A stretch of 64,000 bases of DNA from Candidatus Synechococcus calcipolaris G9 (GTDB lineage: Bacteria; Cyanobacteriota; Cyanobacteriia; Thermosynechococcales; Thermosynechococcaceae). The DNA is taken from the NCBI RefSeq assembly GCF_029582805.1, contig NZ_JAKKUT010000008.1:62001-126000 (forward strand), in the 5' to 3' direction. The position numbers and the translations under genes are program-made. The notes under the pieces were generated by a model. It saw only the letters and a program-made list of their open reading frames with translations, did not search any database and was not told the DNA's origin. Below are positions 1 to 9,718 of the stretch, piece by piece. Every line of letters begins with the position of its first letter. Within the stretch, counting starts at the first letter, position 1.

Positions 1-729
1 ATCCGCCATCGTACTGCCCTTATCCCCCACCAGCAAATGATTCGCTAGGAGTAATTCTGCCGAGTTTTCCTCGTTATAGGCCAGTCGCCAGGTGCGTTTT
101 TTCAGGTCTACCCCATCCTTGAGGGCCGTCATAATCTCTTTAACGATGTCCATTTCCATTTCTTCGGGGTTGCCATCCATTAGCCCCATCATTTGAAACA
201 CCTGCTGGGCCCGGAAAAAGGCTTCCCGCTGCATCTGGCTGTGGAGATTCGTGCGAATTATACCCTCTGGCTCTAAAACGGATTTCATCGCCTCTAGGCC
301 CTTCACCGCATCGGGGAGCAGGTATAGCACCTCATCGCAGTTGATATAATCAAAGGTCAGACCGAGTTCCGGCAAGTCATAGATAGAGAGGGTATAGAAT
401 TTCGCATTATCAAATTTATGGAATTTTAGCCGTTCCTCTGCCAACTTAACGGAGGCTTCGGAAATATCAATGCCAATGATTTCCGCCTCTGGATTCGCCT
501 CTGCCAACAGAAGACCCTTGTAGCCACTGCCACAGCCCGCATCCAATATCCGTTTACCCTGGGTATTCACGACCTTCTGATAGCGAAGATAGTAGGGAGT
601 GACGAGGTTATGGAAGAATAGCTGGTTATTATCTTCCTTTGGGGTCTTCTCAACGGGAATCCGCGGATAGGGGCCAAAGTCAAACTGCTTTCTAATGCGC
701 TCTAACTCTTCCGATTCGGGGCTACTCAT
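1..729 (-). CDS. Class I SAM-dependent methyltransferase (3' part cut off by window edge)
   Basis: The reading frame opens at ATG 729 and runs off the left edge of the window, so only the first 243 codons are seen. Residues 61-70 (ILDAGCGSGY) are the glycine-rich motif I of class I SAM-dependent methyltransferases, and an acidic residue ending the next strand (IIGIDIS) would bind the ribose of SAM. The short N-terminal part before motif I is rich in charged residues. The substrate cannot be deduced. The gene lies 109 nt downstream of the DUF1822 gene on the same strand and may be transcribed separately. Confidence 0.8.
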   Translation of the reverse strand, partial: MSSPESEELERIRKQFDFGPYPRIPVEKTPKEDNNQLFFHNLVTPYYLRYQKVVNTQGKRILDAGCGSGYKGLLLAEANPEAEIIGIDISEASVKLAEERLKFHKFDNAKFYTLSIYDLPELGLTFDYINCDEVLYLLPDAVKGLEAMKSVLEPEGIIRTNLHSQMQREAFFRAQQVFQMMGLMDGNPEEMEMDIVKEIMTALKDGVDLKKRTWRLAYNEENSAELLLANHLLVGDKGSTMAD

Positions 730-838
730 GGCAGGGACTCCCAGAGGTAAACAGCCCTAGAATAGCAGGAACAGCCCGCTTGGGCTAAATTATTCAGAAT
801 AATTCAGAGAACTAGACCAGGGAATTAGGCCCAGAGAA

Positions 839-1732
839 CTAAACAGAGCCTAGATCAGAGAGGGAAGTTAGGTTGGCCCCATCGTGATCCTGAGCATAGC
901 CCTGAAAGGCCTGAATTAAACGGGCAATGGCTTCACCATCCTCACAGCTACTCGCAGGGGTGGCGGCAATGGTCTCCCGTCCGGGAAAGCTGGCTTGGGT
1001 TCCGCTTAATTGCTCAATCAGGGTGGCTAATTCTGGAATGGCACTGACTTGGGCCGCATTGATATTTGTCTTGCGAACCTGTAATTCTTCCGGGGCTGTG
1101 TCCGTAGGAACTTCTGGCAGGGGTTGAAGGTAACTAATTTGCTCCGATAGGTAGTAAATGGGCTGCAGGTCTGCGATGGGAAACTGGCCATAGCCCTGGG
1201 CATCGGGGGGATATTTTTGCCAGTGTTCAATGAGGGTGCGGCGATCGCTAAATCCTAGCAATGCGGCCCGGCGATCGCTGCGGTCTAGGTGAACGGCAAC
1301 GGCCAAATCCGCATTCACGACCCCCAGAAAGGTGGGGCAATGAATTTTTAGCTGATCAGGGTCATCTTCGACTGGATAAAACGAAAGCTGAATCCCCTCA
1401 ACATTGAGATCGGCAACATCCACTAATTCCAACACATCAGCCCGTTCGCACCAGGTCGTACTCAGGGATAGTTCCGCCGCAGGTTCATAGCCCTCATCCC
1501 ACAATTCATCGGATTCATCAGGCTCGGCATTATTTATGGACAACCCGGGCTGGGCAAAGCGAGGTGCTCCCTCGGATTCCCACCACGTCAAAAAGCTATA
1601 CAAGGACAACAGATAGGGTAAGGCTTGCCGCTGACGGTGGGGACTACAGTGCTGTAATACCTGAAGGGCAGCATCTAGCTCAAGCCGGCCGATGGGAACA
1701 ATTGGGGCGAAGGGAAACGTCATAGGGTTCAT
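839..1732 (-). CDS. DUF1822 family protein
   Basis: The product is a protein of about 297 residues resembling the cyanobacterial DUF1822 family, whose function is unknown. The N-terminal part carries the family-like segment PYLLSLYSFLTWWESEG, followed by an acidic stretch and a region rich in beta-strand-like sequence. No membrane segment or catalytic motif is visible. ATG 1732 is chosen; a TTG at 1744 and an ATG at 1723 are in the same frame and cannot be excluded. It follows the sigma-like gene on the same strand after a short gap, so the two are probably co-transcribed; this pairing is, to my knowledge, recurrent in cyanobacteria. Confidence 0.7.
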   Translation of the reverse strand: MNPMTFPFAPIVPIGRLELDAALQVLQHCSPHRQRQALPYLLSLYSFLTWWESEGAPRFAQPGLSINNAEPDESDELWDEGYEPAAELSLSTTWCERADVLELVDVADLNVEGIQLSFYPVEDDPDQLKIHCPTFLGVVNADLAVAVHLDRSDRRAALLGFSDRRTLIEHWQKYPPDAQGYGQFPIADLQPIYYLSEQISYLQPLPEVPTDTAPEELQVRKTNINAAQVSAIPELATLIEQLSGTQASFPGRETIAATPASSCEDGEAIARLIQAFQGYAQDHDGANLTSLSDLGSV

Positions 1733-1770
1733 AATCCAAACCAATGATTCGAGGGTTATTTGGGCCAGGC

Positions 1771-3264
1771 CTAGGGGAGGTAGTAGATACTATTGTGACT
1801 ACACCAATCCGAAAGTCTGGCTTCTATTTGTTCGTCAATTTGCTTGGCTGAGTACACGCCCCGCGCATATTCCGGGTGGATGTCCCGCCGAGCTTGCCGC
1901 CGTTGGTGCGGACTGGGGATATTTTGAGTCTCATACCATCGCTTCATCCATTCAGGAATCTGTTGATCCTTGAAGAATCTACGATAGAGCCAGAGGCGAT
2001 ATTCACGACCGAGACATCGAGAGATCGTGGGCTGGCTGACAAAGAGTTCCCGGGCAATTTCCGCCTGGGTGCGTCGCTTTTCACACCAGTCTCGAACCCA
2101 GGTGGGGGTTTCCGGATCATTGAGAAATTCCACAATACATTCAAGACCCTGACTACCCGGATTGGGCAGGGTGCGAGCATCGGGGTAATTATCGATCCAT
2201 TCCTGATTACTATCGGTAGAGGTAATATTGAGCGATCGGGTGGACTGCACATAGCGGCCCAAAATTCGCCGCACCTGTTGATGAATTTCGCGGGTGTACT
2301 CAATCGTCCAACCCAAGAGTTGGGCAATCTGCTGCCGTAGGCGAGTGGTGGAGGCGCGAATGCGGGGATCCGTAATCTCGGATTGGACAATCTGGATCAG
2401 GGACAGGCAGGCATCCATATCCAGTTCTTCCTGGACATTGCTTTGGGCTACGGCATACCGTTCTCGGAAGACATGAACCGCCCGATTGTCATAGAACAGG
2501 AGTTCATCGGCTTCCCGTTTCAGTAACTTCCGTTTTTCGTCCGCGAGTTTGTTATTGACAACGGTGCGTACCCAGGCCTCAAAGGTGGGGCGGCCATGTC
2601 CCGTGGCACTAAAGGGCTTGAGGGGGTCAAAGGACTTCATGGCTTCCCAGAGCCAGCCCGTGAGATTACTCTGGCACAGATCCGGATCCGGGGCCCCTAA
2701 ACAAACACTGCGGAGCAGATCTCGGTATTCTTGGCGGAAACGGGGACTGAGGAGTACGGCGGCCCCCAATTGCTGCCGCAGACATTGGATAAAGTAGGCG
2801 AGAAAACATTCTGCCTCGGTCAGGGTGGGGGGTGTGGATTTACTGGCTAGAGGAGGGCGGCTAAAGGCGAGAACTAATTGCTTTAGGGGAATATTGTAGT
2901 GGCCCCGATTAAAGCGATCGTACTCTTCCCGAATTACGGTCATGGGGATTTGCAGGAGTCGCTGCACGGTTTTATTGAGGGCTTGCTGTTGCAGTTGGCT
3001 CCGGGTCATCCCCTCCAAACAACGGGGAAATAGACGAAAGTAGGCTTCCACCAGTCGCTGTAGGTAGCCGCCGCGTTGCTGCCCGTCCGTACTATCGATA
3101 GGTCGCTCTAGAATAACTCGGAGGGATTTGACGAGTTCTTGATGGGCATTGACGGATCGCTCCTTGGGCGATCGCTCACTTCCTAAATGACGAGAACGGG
3201 CCGCTTGCAGGAGTTGCGGCAGTTGCTCAACGTGAATGTCAGGACTGCGGGTAGGAAGGCTCAT
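1771..3264 (-). CDS. Sigma-70-like / HTH regulatory protein
   Basis: This 497-residue protein has two segments that recall sigma-70 factors. Residues about 200-250 (LTGWLWEAMKSFDP, then TFEAWVRTVVNNKLADEKRK) look like region 2, and residues about 397-421 (RTQAEIARELFVSQPTISR) form a helix-turn-helix resembling region 4. The N-terminal 190 residues and the linker are not typical of housekeeping sigma factors, and the protein is much longer than an ECF sigma factor. It precedes the DUF1822 gene with a 26-38 nt gap. It may be an alternative sigma factor or a DNA-binding regulator derived from one; the target promoters are unknown. Confidence 0.6.
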   Translation of the reverse strand: MSLPTRSPDIHVEQLPQLLQAARSRHLGSERSPKERSVNAHQELVKSLRVILERPIDSTDGQQRGGYLQRLVEAYFRLFPRCLEGMTRSQLQQQALNKTVQRLLQIPMTVIREEYDRFNRGHYNIPLKQLVLAFSRPPLASKSTPPTLTEAECFLAYFIQCLRQQLGAAVLLSPRFRQEYRDLLRSVCLGAPDPDLCQSNLTGWLWEAMKSFDPLKPFSATGHGRPTFEAWVRTVVNNKLADEKRKLLKREADELLFYDNRAVHVFRERYAVAQSNVQEELDMDACLSLIQIVQSEITDPRIRASTTRLRQQIAQLLGWTIEYTREIHQQVRRILGRYVQSTRSLNITSTDSNQEWIDNYPDARTLPNPGSQGLECIVEFLNDPETPTWVRDWCEKRRTQAEIARELFVSQPTISRCLGREYRLWLYRRFFKDQQIPEWMKRWYETQNIPSPHQRRQARRDIHPEYARGVYSAKQIDEQIEARLSDWCSHNSIYYLP

Positions 3265-3609
3265 CCGAAGGGGGGACTCTAAATGATGGTGATTATGGTA
3301 ACTTTTTTACCTAGTCTAAGGGCATGGTGGACTGTGACGGTAGGGTACATGTCAAGATTCGGATAAATTTTGGATTCTAAACCTGAATTTAGCTCTATTC
3401 GTTTGATCGAGTTGGTATACAGAATACCCCCCTGGGTCTAATTTGGTCTAATCTTGGCCTAACTTCGTCACAGCATTGATCCCTTGGACTTGGATTGATG
3501 ATTTGGGATTGATGACTTGGGTTTTATTATGGCGAGGGACGGCCAAGTTACGATATACCGTAAATAGCGGCCCACCGAACCACGGATCAATACGGATCAA
3601 TATTGTCCT
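3265..3609. other. Divergent intergenic region
   Basis: This 345-nt spacer separates the divergently transcribed sigma-like gene and the coiled-coil gene, so it should hold promoters for both. It contains short T/G-rich reiterations (GGTCTAAT, TGGTCTAATC, TGGCCTAAC at about 3437-3462) and a 14-bp tandem duplication that is listed separately. No convincing open frame, RNA gene or factor site was recognised. Confidence 0.5.
3492..3521. repeat. Short tandem duplication, 14-bp period
   Basis: GGATTGATGATTTGGG (3492-3507) is followed, sharing two bases, by GGATTGATGACTTGGG (3506-3521). The copies differ at one base. It lies about 90 nt upstream of the start codon at 3610; any role in regulation is speculation. 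Confidence 0.6.
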
Positions 3610-4500
3610 ATGCTATACACCCTCTCTCAACCGGCCCATACCTTCTTGAACACCTATGTTCTAATTGGCTTTACGGTGACAGGTTTATCATTGTTACGCT
3701 CCGTTGTAAAACACCAGTACAGCGGCCCTCTGAAAATTTTTTGGGAACAAATTCAGCATCTTCGCCAAGATTTACAGGCAAAGGCTGAGCGGATTCATGG
3801 TCTCAAGGATTTAGTCTATCGATCTAACCAGGAACGGGATAGATACCGACTGGAAGCGGTTCAACTCCGGGAACAACTGGAGCAACTGACCTTGGCCCAT
3901 CAAGATTTGGGCGATCGCCACCAGGACTTAGGGCAACAGGCCCAAGAACAACTGGCGCAAATCCAACAGGTCGAAGCGTTTTGCCATGATCTCAAGGCCC
4001 AACTGGAGCGGGCCACTATCGAGAATGAACAATTGCGCCAGACCTGCCAGGAGCAGGTCCAGGAACTAGAGGCACTTCATATTCAACGGGAGCAACTCAC
4101 CGCTGACTATCAGGAGCAGCTTCGCCAGCAGACTGAAGCTCTAGAAATTGAACGGCAGCAATTGCAGGCCCACTACGAGGAGCAAGCCCTCGCCCAGAAT
4201 GAAAAGGAGCGTCAACTAGCCCAGGCCGACCAAGCATTAAGCCTTGAACGGGAACAGTTCCAGAAAAGTCTAGGGGAACGGGAGGAAACGATCGCCCATT
4301 TGCGCCAGGATATCGATCGTCTGACGGTGGTGAATCGCACCAAGGAACGAGCGGTCTACCAGTTGGGGATCTATCAACGTTGGCTAGGGAGTCTCACCAC
4401 CCTGATGACCTCGGTAGTTTTAATCTATGCCGGTGGGCCTTGGAGTCCTCTACGCACTGTCTGGGAAAGTATTTATCCCCATTTGCCTTTTCTTCACTAG
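3610..4500 (+). CDS. Coiled-coil protein with a membrane segment at each end
   Basis: The 296-residue product begins with a hydrophobic stretch (residues about 10-30, TFLNTYVLIGFTVTGLSLL). It continues with roughly 200 residues of almost uninterrupted Gln/Glu/Leu-rich heptads (about 45-255) that predict a long coiled coil, and ends with a second hydrophobic segment (about 260-285, LTTLMTSVVLIYAGG). I recognise no catalytic domain. The arrangement suggests a membrane-tethered rod or spacer, for example in envelope or division-site organisation, but nothing in the sequence fixes this. A hairpin terminator follows about 60 nt after the stop. Confidence 0.7.
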   Translation: MLYTLSQPAHTFLNTYVLIGFTVTGLSLLRSVVKHQYSGPLKIFWEQIQHLRQDLQAKAERIHGLKDLVYRSNQERDRYRLEAVQLREQLEQLTLAHQDLGDRHQDLGQQAQEQLAQIQQVEAFCHDLKAQLERATIENEQLRQTCQEQVQELEALHIQREQLTADYQEQLRQQTEALEIERQQLQAHYEEQALAQNEKERQLAQADQALSLEREQFQKSLGEREETIAHLRQDIDRLTVVNRTKERAVYQLGIYQRWLGSLTTLMTSVVLIYAGGPWSPLRTVWESIYPHLPFLH

Positions 4501-4558
4501 TGGATAATTAATGGATAGATGCCATTTTTCCGGCGTATCTTTAGCTGAAGAAACATCC

Positions 4559-4595
4559 AATAACCTCTGAACTCAACCTCAGGGGTTATTTTTTT
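4559..4595 (+). terminator. Rho-independent terminator
   Basis: A 12-bp stem (AATAACCTCTGA pairing with TCAGGGGTTATT, one G-T pair) encloses an 8-nt loop and runs into seven T residues at 4589-4595. It lies in the right place to end the coiled-coil gene on the plus strand. On the minus strand it follows the mannosyltransferase gene but has a much poorer T tract, so it may work less well there. Confidence 0.85.
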
Positions 4596-4606
4596 GGGTA
4601 CCTGGA

Positions 4607-6028
4607 TCAAATCCAGGATCGCAGCCACATTCGTCGGTAAAACTGATCGGGGGTAAGGGGCAGGCCCAGGTAAATGGGGAGCCAAAAGATAAAGCTAGCC
4701 AGGATCAGTCCGATTCCGAGGATAACTAATCCCTTTTGCCAGGGGCGATCGCCCTGCCAAGACCGATCCATGAGCCAGGCCAGGGCCATAAAGCTATACA
4801 GGGCCGCAGGCATGTAGTGGTAGAGAAAAACACAGCGGCCCACAATCATCCAAGGGAAAAAATTTGCGCCATAGTTGCCCCAGATAAAAAGGGGGATGAT
4901 CAGGCGTTCCGGTTCCCGGTGGCGATGCCAAAGTTGCCGGAGGCCAAAAAGGGCAAGGATGCCTAGGGCAACGGTAGATAGCCAGATTAATGCGGGATTA
5001 AAGAGGGCATGGACATCATAGACCCAGACCGTAGCGGATGCAGGTAACGGGGGGCCAAATCCGGGAATGGGATCCTCTAGGGTCAGGGCCCGCTGATAAA
5101 AATAGCCTACGGAGCGGAGCATTAGGGGCCAGCTATACCATGGGGAGCAATAGGGATGGGCTGTATCGGTGATACTGCGATGGTAGCCAAGGATTTGCTC
5201 ATGCACTTGCCAGAAACTGGTTCCCGGATTTTGGAGCAGATGGGGCCACCACCAGAGGCCATACACTCCCAGAGCGATCGCCGGTAACACCAGACCGATT
5301 TCCCAGCCCCGCCAGGCACCTAAATTGCCGAAGTTAGGGTTAGGATGATTAGGATAACTAGGACAAGGCTTCTGGTGCGCCTCCCTAGGAACTGGCGGTA
5401 GCCATCGCTTCAGCAGCCGACTGGCGATCCAAATCCCATAAATCCCTAACAGATAGCCCAACCCATTCCATTTGACGGCGACACAGCAGCCGAGGGCGAT
5501 CGCCCCAACCATTAATCCCAATCTTCGCCTCACCCCTTGGGGATGTCCCGGATCCGTCCCTTTCGGCCCTAGCCCCCACAAAAGGGCAGCCTGGGCTAGG
5601 AGTCCAAAGAAAACAAGATAGATATTAATCAGGGCATAGCGAGACTCCACTAGGACCAGGCCATCTAGGGAGAACAGCAGGGCCGTTAAAAAAGCAAAGC
5701 GATACCGTCCGGTCAAGCCATAGGCGATCGCCGCCCCCAGGAGGGGGATCAATGAGCCAATCACCGCATTCATCCAGCGGTACCCCCAGGGATCAAACTG
5801 ACCGGATAGGGCAATGCCTAGGGCAATGAAATACTTCCCTAGGGGGGGGTGGGCATCAAAAAAAGGATAGCTTGCTAAGTAATGGCGGCCAAAGCGAGCA
5901 AAGTAAACCTCGTCAAAGACAAGGGTATGGAACCGCGTCAGCCCCCAAAAACGAGTGGCTAGGGCAAACAGCCAAACGCCGCCTAACCCCAACCACCAGA
6001 ACGGGGCCCGTTGATGTCCCCAGGGCAT
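4607..6028 (-). CDS. Dolichyl-phosphate-mannose-protein mannosyltransferase (PMT/GT39) family membrane protein
   Basis: This polytopic protein of 473 residues matches the protein O-mannosyltransferase/ArnT superfamily, which moves a sugar from a polyprenyl-phosphate carrier to protein or glycan outside the cytoplasmic membrane. Near the N terminus it has the hallmark acidic pair in the first periplasmic loop (VFDEVYFARFG), followed by FDAHPPLGK, another conserved PMT segment. At least nine further hydrophobic helices follow. It begins 3 nt after the stop of the HtrA-like protease gene, so the two form a tight transcription unit and the transferase may act on exported proteins. The true sugar and acceptor are not known. 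Confidence 0.8.
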   Translation of the reverse strand: MPWGHQRAPFWWLGLGGVWLFALATRFWGLTRFHTLVFDEVYFARFGRHYLASYPFFDAHPPLGKYFIALGIALSGQFDPWGYRWMNAVIGSLIPLLGAAIAYGLTGRYRFAFLTALLFSLDGLVLVESRYALINIYLVFFGLLAQAALLWGLGPKGTDPGHPQGVRRRLGLMVGAIALGCCVAVKWNGLGYLLGIYGIWIASRLLKRWLPPVPREAHQKPCPSYPNHPNPNFGNLGAWRGWEIGLVLPAIALGVYGLWWWPHLLQNPGTSFWQVHEQILGYHRSITDTAHPYCSPWYSWPLMLRSVGYFYQRALTLEDPIPGFGPPLPASATVWVYDVHALFNPALIWLSTVALGILALFGLRQLWHRHREPERLIIPLFIWGNYGANFFPWMIVGRCVFLYHYMPAALYSFMALAWLMDRSWQGDRPWQKGLVILGIGLILASFIFWLPIYLGLPLTPDQFYRRMWLRSWI

Positions 6029-6031
6029 TCC

Positions 6032-7165
6032 CTAGGTGGCTCCCTGAAGTTCTGCCGTGCGTACCCCCACCTGTCGGGTTTGCTCCCCACGCCGTAGTTT
6101 GATCTGCAACAGTTGGCCGACGCGACTGCCATCAACAAGCCGTTGTAACTGATCCGCCGAGGTGATGGGGGTACCATCTACGGCGGTAATCACATCCCCC
6201 CAGCGGAGTCCAGCCTTAGCCGCGGGTGTATTGGCTAACACCTGAACCACTAAGACCCCATCCACTTCCGGCAGGAGAATGGGGGAATTGGGATTTTGAT
6301 TATTTTCCTGGGCCATGGCCGGCGTTAGGGTGGTCATCTGTACCCCTAAATAGGCATGACTAATTTTCTCGCCGCGAATTAACCGATCTTGGAGTGTTTT
6401 GGCTTTATTAATGGGAATGGCAAACCCAATCCCCATGGCATCGGCCCGAATGGCTGTGTTGATGCCAATCACTTCCCCAGCTTGGTTGAGGAGGGGACCA
6501 CCGGAGTTGCCGGGATTGATGGCGGCATCGGTTTGAATAAATTCCAGGCGTTTATCGGGGATGCCCACTTGGGCGCTGGAGCGGTGCAGGGTGCTAACAA
6601 TTCCCAGGGTAACGGTATTATCCAAGCCGAGGGGATTCCCAACGGCGATCGCCCAATCACCTACCTGAACTGAACTGGAATCCCCCAAACTAGCCGCGGG
6701 TAAGTCTGCCGTTGCTCCCTTCAGTTGGACGATCGCCAAATCTGAGACCTCATCCACGCCGCGCACTTCGCCCTGGAAAACCCGCCCATCCTTGAGGGTA
6801 ACCGTGACGGTATCGGCGGCACTGACCACATGGGCGTTGGTCATAATAATGCCGGAGGCATCAATAATAAACCCAGACCCCTGGCCCCGTTGGTGATCTT
6901 CCTGGGGCATGGGACTCAATCCGGGAAAAAATTGACGAAAGAAGGGATCATTGAGCATGGGATCCGGCGATCTCACAATGGTGCGTTCCGTATCAATTCG
7001 TACCACCGCCGCTCCCACCTTCTCGACGGCCTGGGCAATAAAACTATGGCCATTGGCATCCATTAACTCCGTTGCAGCCGCCGGCCATGACCAGTTGATG
7101 ACGACTAAGCTCAAAACGAAAACCCAACCCAGAAGGCGAGAAAAATGACGATAAAACCGCTGCAT
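6032..7165 (-). CDS. HtrA/Deg-family serine protease with PDZ domain (HhoA/HhoB type)
   Basis: The protein starts with a signal sequence or membrane anchor (residues about 10-31, ending PAAATE), so it should act in the periplasm or thylakoid lumen. The trypsin-like domain shows the full triad: His112 in TNAHVV, Asp142 in SDLAIV and Ser221 in GNSGGPL. A single PDZ domain follows (about 265-370, with [17 protein letters not shown]). Its length (377 aa) fits the cyanobacterial Hho proteases that degrade or refold damaged exported proteins. HhoA, HhoB and HtrA cannot be separated with confidence from sequence memory alone. It is the first gene of a pair with the mannosyltransferase. Confidence 0.88.
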   Translation of the reverse strand: MQRFYRHFSRLLGWVFVLSLVVINWSWPAAATELMDANGHSFIAQAVEKVGAAVVRIDTERTIVRSPDPMLNDPFFRQFFPGLSPMPQEDHQRGQGSGFIIDASGIIMTNAHVVSAADTVTVTLKDGRVFQGEVRGVDEVSDLAIVQLKGATADLPAASLGDSSSVQVGDWAIAVGNPLGLDNTVTLGIVSTLHRSSAQVGIPDKRLEFIQTDAAINPGNSGGPLLNQAGEVIGINTAIRADAMGIGFAIPINKAKTLQDRLIRGEKISHAYLGVQMTTLTPAMAQENNQNPNSPILLPEVDGVLVVQVLANTPAAKAGLRWGDVITAVDGTPITSADQLQRLVDGSRVGQLLQIKLRRGEQTRQVGVRTAELQGAT

Positions 7166-7241
7166 TGGGGCAAAATCCTCCAGTAATCTCTACGGAATAT
7201 ATTCTTTCCATTTTAGGGGGTTGTTTTATCTCCTAGGATAG

Positions 7242-7940
7242 ATGGAGATTGGGGAACGATCCCTTAGGATCAAGGGCTTGGGGAGGCATCCTTTGCGTTT
7301 AATTTTGATCCGCCACGGCGAAGCCCAGGGAAATGGTGAGGGGCAAATGCTCGGTCATAGGGATGTTGCCCTGACGGATCGGGGCCACAACCAGGCGATC
7401 GCCCTAGGGGAATACTTGGGCCAAAGAACGCCCCCAAATTACATCTATACCAGTCCTCTCCAACGGTGTCGGCAGACTGCCGAAGGACTTAGTAAGCAAC
7501 TATCCCTAGCCCCAGAGATACGGATTGCCCCCGACCTGATTGAACTGGATCAGGGGATTTTTACGGGACTCACCTGGCCTGAAGCCAAAAACCAATATCC
7601 CGATTTCTGCCATCGCCTAGAAACCCAATCGGAGTTAGAAAGTATTCCCGGAGCAGAATCTTTAGAGCAGGGGATCAGGCGTACCCAAGAATTTTGGCAG
7701 AACATTTTTGCCACCCATACCCCCCTGGATTGCCTGTGGCTGATTAGCCATGGCGGTATCCTCCAATGCTTGATTTCAACCCTTTTGGGGTGCGATCGCC
7801 TCTGGGGCATCTCCATTCCACCGGGGGCCTGGTTTGATATTTCTGTAGAGCTTGATCAAGATCAATTCCATAGCATCAGCCACCGCCATAACCCAATGGC
7901 GCAGCGAATTCATCGTTTTAATGCCAGCCTACCGTCCTAA
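7242..7940 (+). CDS. Histidine phosphatase family protein (phosphoglycerate mutase-like)
   Basis: The 232-residue product contains the catalytic RHG motif (LIRHGEAQGN, His25), the arginine-bearing SPLQRCRQTAE segment, an acidic residue in ELDQGIFTG and the second histidine in WLISHGGIL. These are the four parts of the histidine phosphatase active site, which forms a phosphohistidine intermediate. Family members include cofactor-dependent phosphoglycerate mutases and many broad phosphatases (sugar phosphate, alpha-ribazole phosphate); the substrate here is open. Its last 12 nt overlap the end of the convergent pentapeptide gene. Confidence 0.85.
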   Translation: MEIGERSLRIKGLGRHPLRLILIRHGEAQGNGEGQMLGHRDVALTDRGHNQAIALGEYLGQRTPPNYIYTSPLQRCRQTAEGLSKQLSLAPEIRIAPDLIELDQGIFTGLTWPEAKNQYPDFCHRLETQSELESIPGAESLEQGIRRTQEFWQNIFATHTPLDCLWLISHGGILQCLISTLLGCDRLWGISIPPGAWFDISVELDQDQFHSISHRHNPMAQRIHRFNASLPS

Positions 7941-9101
7941 TTTATTTGGAATTCCTTCACATCCCCCTGGAATGGTTTCTCGAGTTTTGTTTCCGCCCCA
8001 GGCACAGCAATAGTAGCGTTGCTCATCCGAGAGATTTTTGACATTGGTCAAATTAGCATCTTCAATCACCACACCGGTTTGGGCCCCCGTCCGATAATTG
8101 GGCGGATTTAGGCGATCGCGGGGCGTGGCATGGTCAATTTCGCCATGGAAAAAACGGGTGCGGCTTAGATCAGACTCGCTCAGATCTGCCCCTTGGAGAA
8201 TGGTGCCACAGAGGTTAGCTCGCATCAGATTACAGTTGGTCAGTTGGGCTCCGGAAAGATTGGCCTCACTCAAGTCCGTCCAGCGCAGATCCGTACCGCT
8301 CAGATCGCAGCCCACGAGCATACTACCGAGGTTAATCACCCGTACCCCGTATTCAATATCCTCTTCGTAGCCCCCTAAGCCATCAAAAATCGGCCGCCCC
8401 AAGCGACGATCCCGCTTTAGGGGAGCCAACAACTTCGCACTGGAGAGAAAACGAATAATCTTTGCTCGGCCTTCCGCATCCAGTCCCCCTAAAATAGCCG
8501 CGGTGCGTCCCTCGGCGATCGCCCGTTCCTGGGGCCAGTCCTCCAAGAGGCCTTGATCATCCAAAATTAAATCCGCAACCCCCTGGAAATAGCTATCAAT
8601 GGTCTGTTGCTGGGTAATACGGTTTTGCTGGGTTGTCAGTTCCTTGGAAATAACGTACTGTTGCCAGGCCACATAGGCCGCGAGTAGAGCCACCAAAATT
8701 TGCCCCAGGGCACCAAATCCTTCCGCCAAGGCCCCCACCGCATCCCAGTTTGTTCCCTGGAAGCGCATCCGTAGCCAGCCCATGGCCCCACTCATGCCCA
8801 CCAATGCCACCAAGGACAGGGCAACCCCAAAAATGGCAAAAATGAGGCGGCGTTGGGATTCCGATAGATCGCCGTAAAACCAACTCGTCATTCCCCGCCA
8901 AAGAATGGGCAGACTCAAGGAGAGAAGAACCGCTGCTGCTAAAACACCAACGAGGTCAAAATCAATCACCCAGGCAATGATCAGGGCAATGGTGGCGATA
9001 GTAATAACACCGACCCGTGCAGACTGCCATAGACTTCGCCAACGGTTGCGTATCAACGGCACTTTGGGATATGCCGATAAACGAGGCTGATCGTCTCCCA
9101 T
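7929..9101 (-). CDS. Membrane protein with C-terminal pentapeptide repeats
   Basis: About four hydrophobic helices are seen in the first 150 residues (near 31-47, 50-67, 86-105 and 125-147). A charged linker is followed by a run of pentapeptide repeats at about 264-318 (CDLSGTDLRWTDLSEANLSG, then further A(D/N)LSx units). Such repeats fold into a right-handed quadrilateral beta helix and probably mediate contacts. The C-terminal tail has a pair of cysteines (YYCCAWGG). The specific role is unknown; combinations of membrane anchor and pentapeptides are common in cyanobacteria. Confidence 0.75.
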   Translation of the reverse strand: MGDDQPRLSAYPKVPLIRNRWRSLWQSARVGVITIATIALIIAWVIDFDLVGVLAAAVLLSLSLPILWRGMTSWFYGDLSESQRRLIFAIFGVALSLVALVGMSGAMGWLRMRFQGTNWDAVGALAEGFGALGQILVALLAAYVAWQQYVISKELTTQQNRITQQQTIDSYFQGVADLILDDQGLLEDWPQERAIAEGRTAAILGGLDAEGRAKIIRFLSSAKLLAPLKRDRRLGRPIFDGLGGYEEDIEYGVRVINLGSMLVGCDLSGTDLRWTDLSEANLSGAQLTNCNLMRANLCGTILQGADLSESDLSRTRFFHGEIDHATPRDRLNPPNYRTGAQTGVVIEDANLTNVKNLSDEQRYYCCAWGGNKTRETIPGGCEGIPNKLGR

Positions 9102-9718
9102 AGCTCTATCCCTTGTCCCTCAATGGTTTGGCGTCATCATCATAGTACAGACACCCCCAGATTGATAGGCATTTCCGGAAAGACTCCCTAAATTCATCGA
9201 CACCTAGGACAATTAGTGAAAGTGTCACAGGTAGATTTGACGGAACTTCCCCCTTCTGGGTGACTGTTGCCAAGGTAACAATATTAAAAGAATCTATAGT
9301 TCCTTGAGATATTCACGAATTTACTTATTACCGGTCTTAGCTATTTAAGTGTTTTTGCGGAAGGGCGATGATTTCTCAAGCTCTGACTGTTAAAGGCATT
9401 GAAGTTTAATCTCTTCAATAGAAATATTTATTTTTCTATGGATGCACCTTTATTTCTTTGGTTCTCCGTGGCGATCGGGTTTGCCAAAGGCTTGTCATTC
9501 GTCCACAGATTAGGTAAAGTCACCTAGAAGTTTGATGTTGCCCCAACTGCCCTTTGCATAAGCACGTAAGTATGACAGTTCTATTCAGTAGGCAACAAAA
9601 AGCTTCATCCCTTGGGTTAAATTGGTTTGAACTGTTCCTGTTGACCGTTTTGTCTAAGTTTTGTCTGATGTGTTGTTTAGTCGAATCACTTTAGATAGTG
9701 TGTGCGAGGAGGTTTACA
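9102..9718. other. Long AT-richer intergenic region
   Basis: About 617 nt separate the divergent pentapeptide and M23 peptidase genes. No open frame with protein-like composition, no tRNA and no long hairpin was found. Because the peptidase gene starts at its right end, a long 5' leader or an undetected small RNA is possible. The only clear signal is the ribosome-binding site at 9707-9712. Confidence 0.45.
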
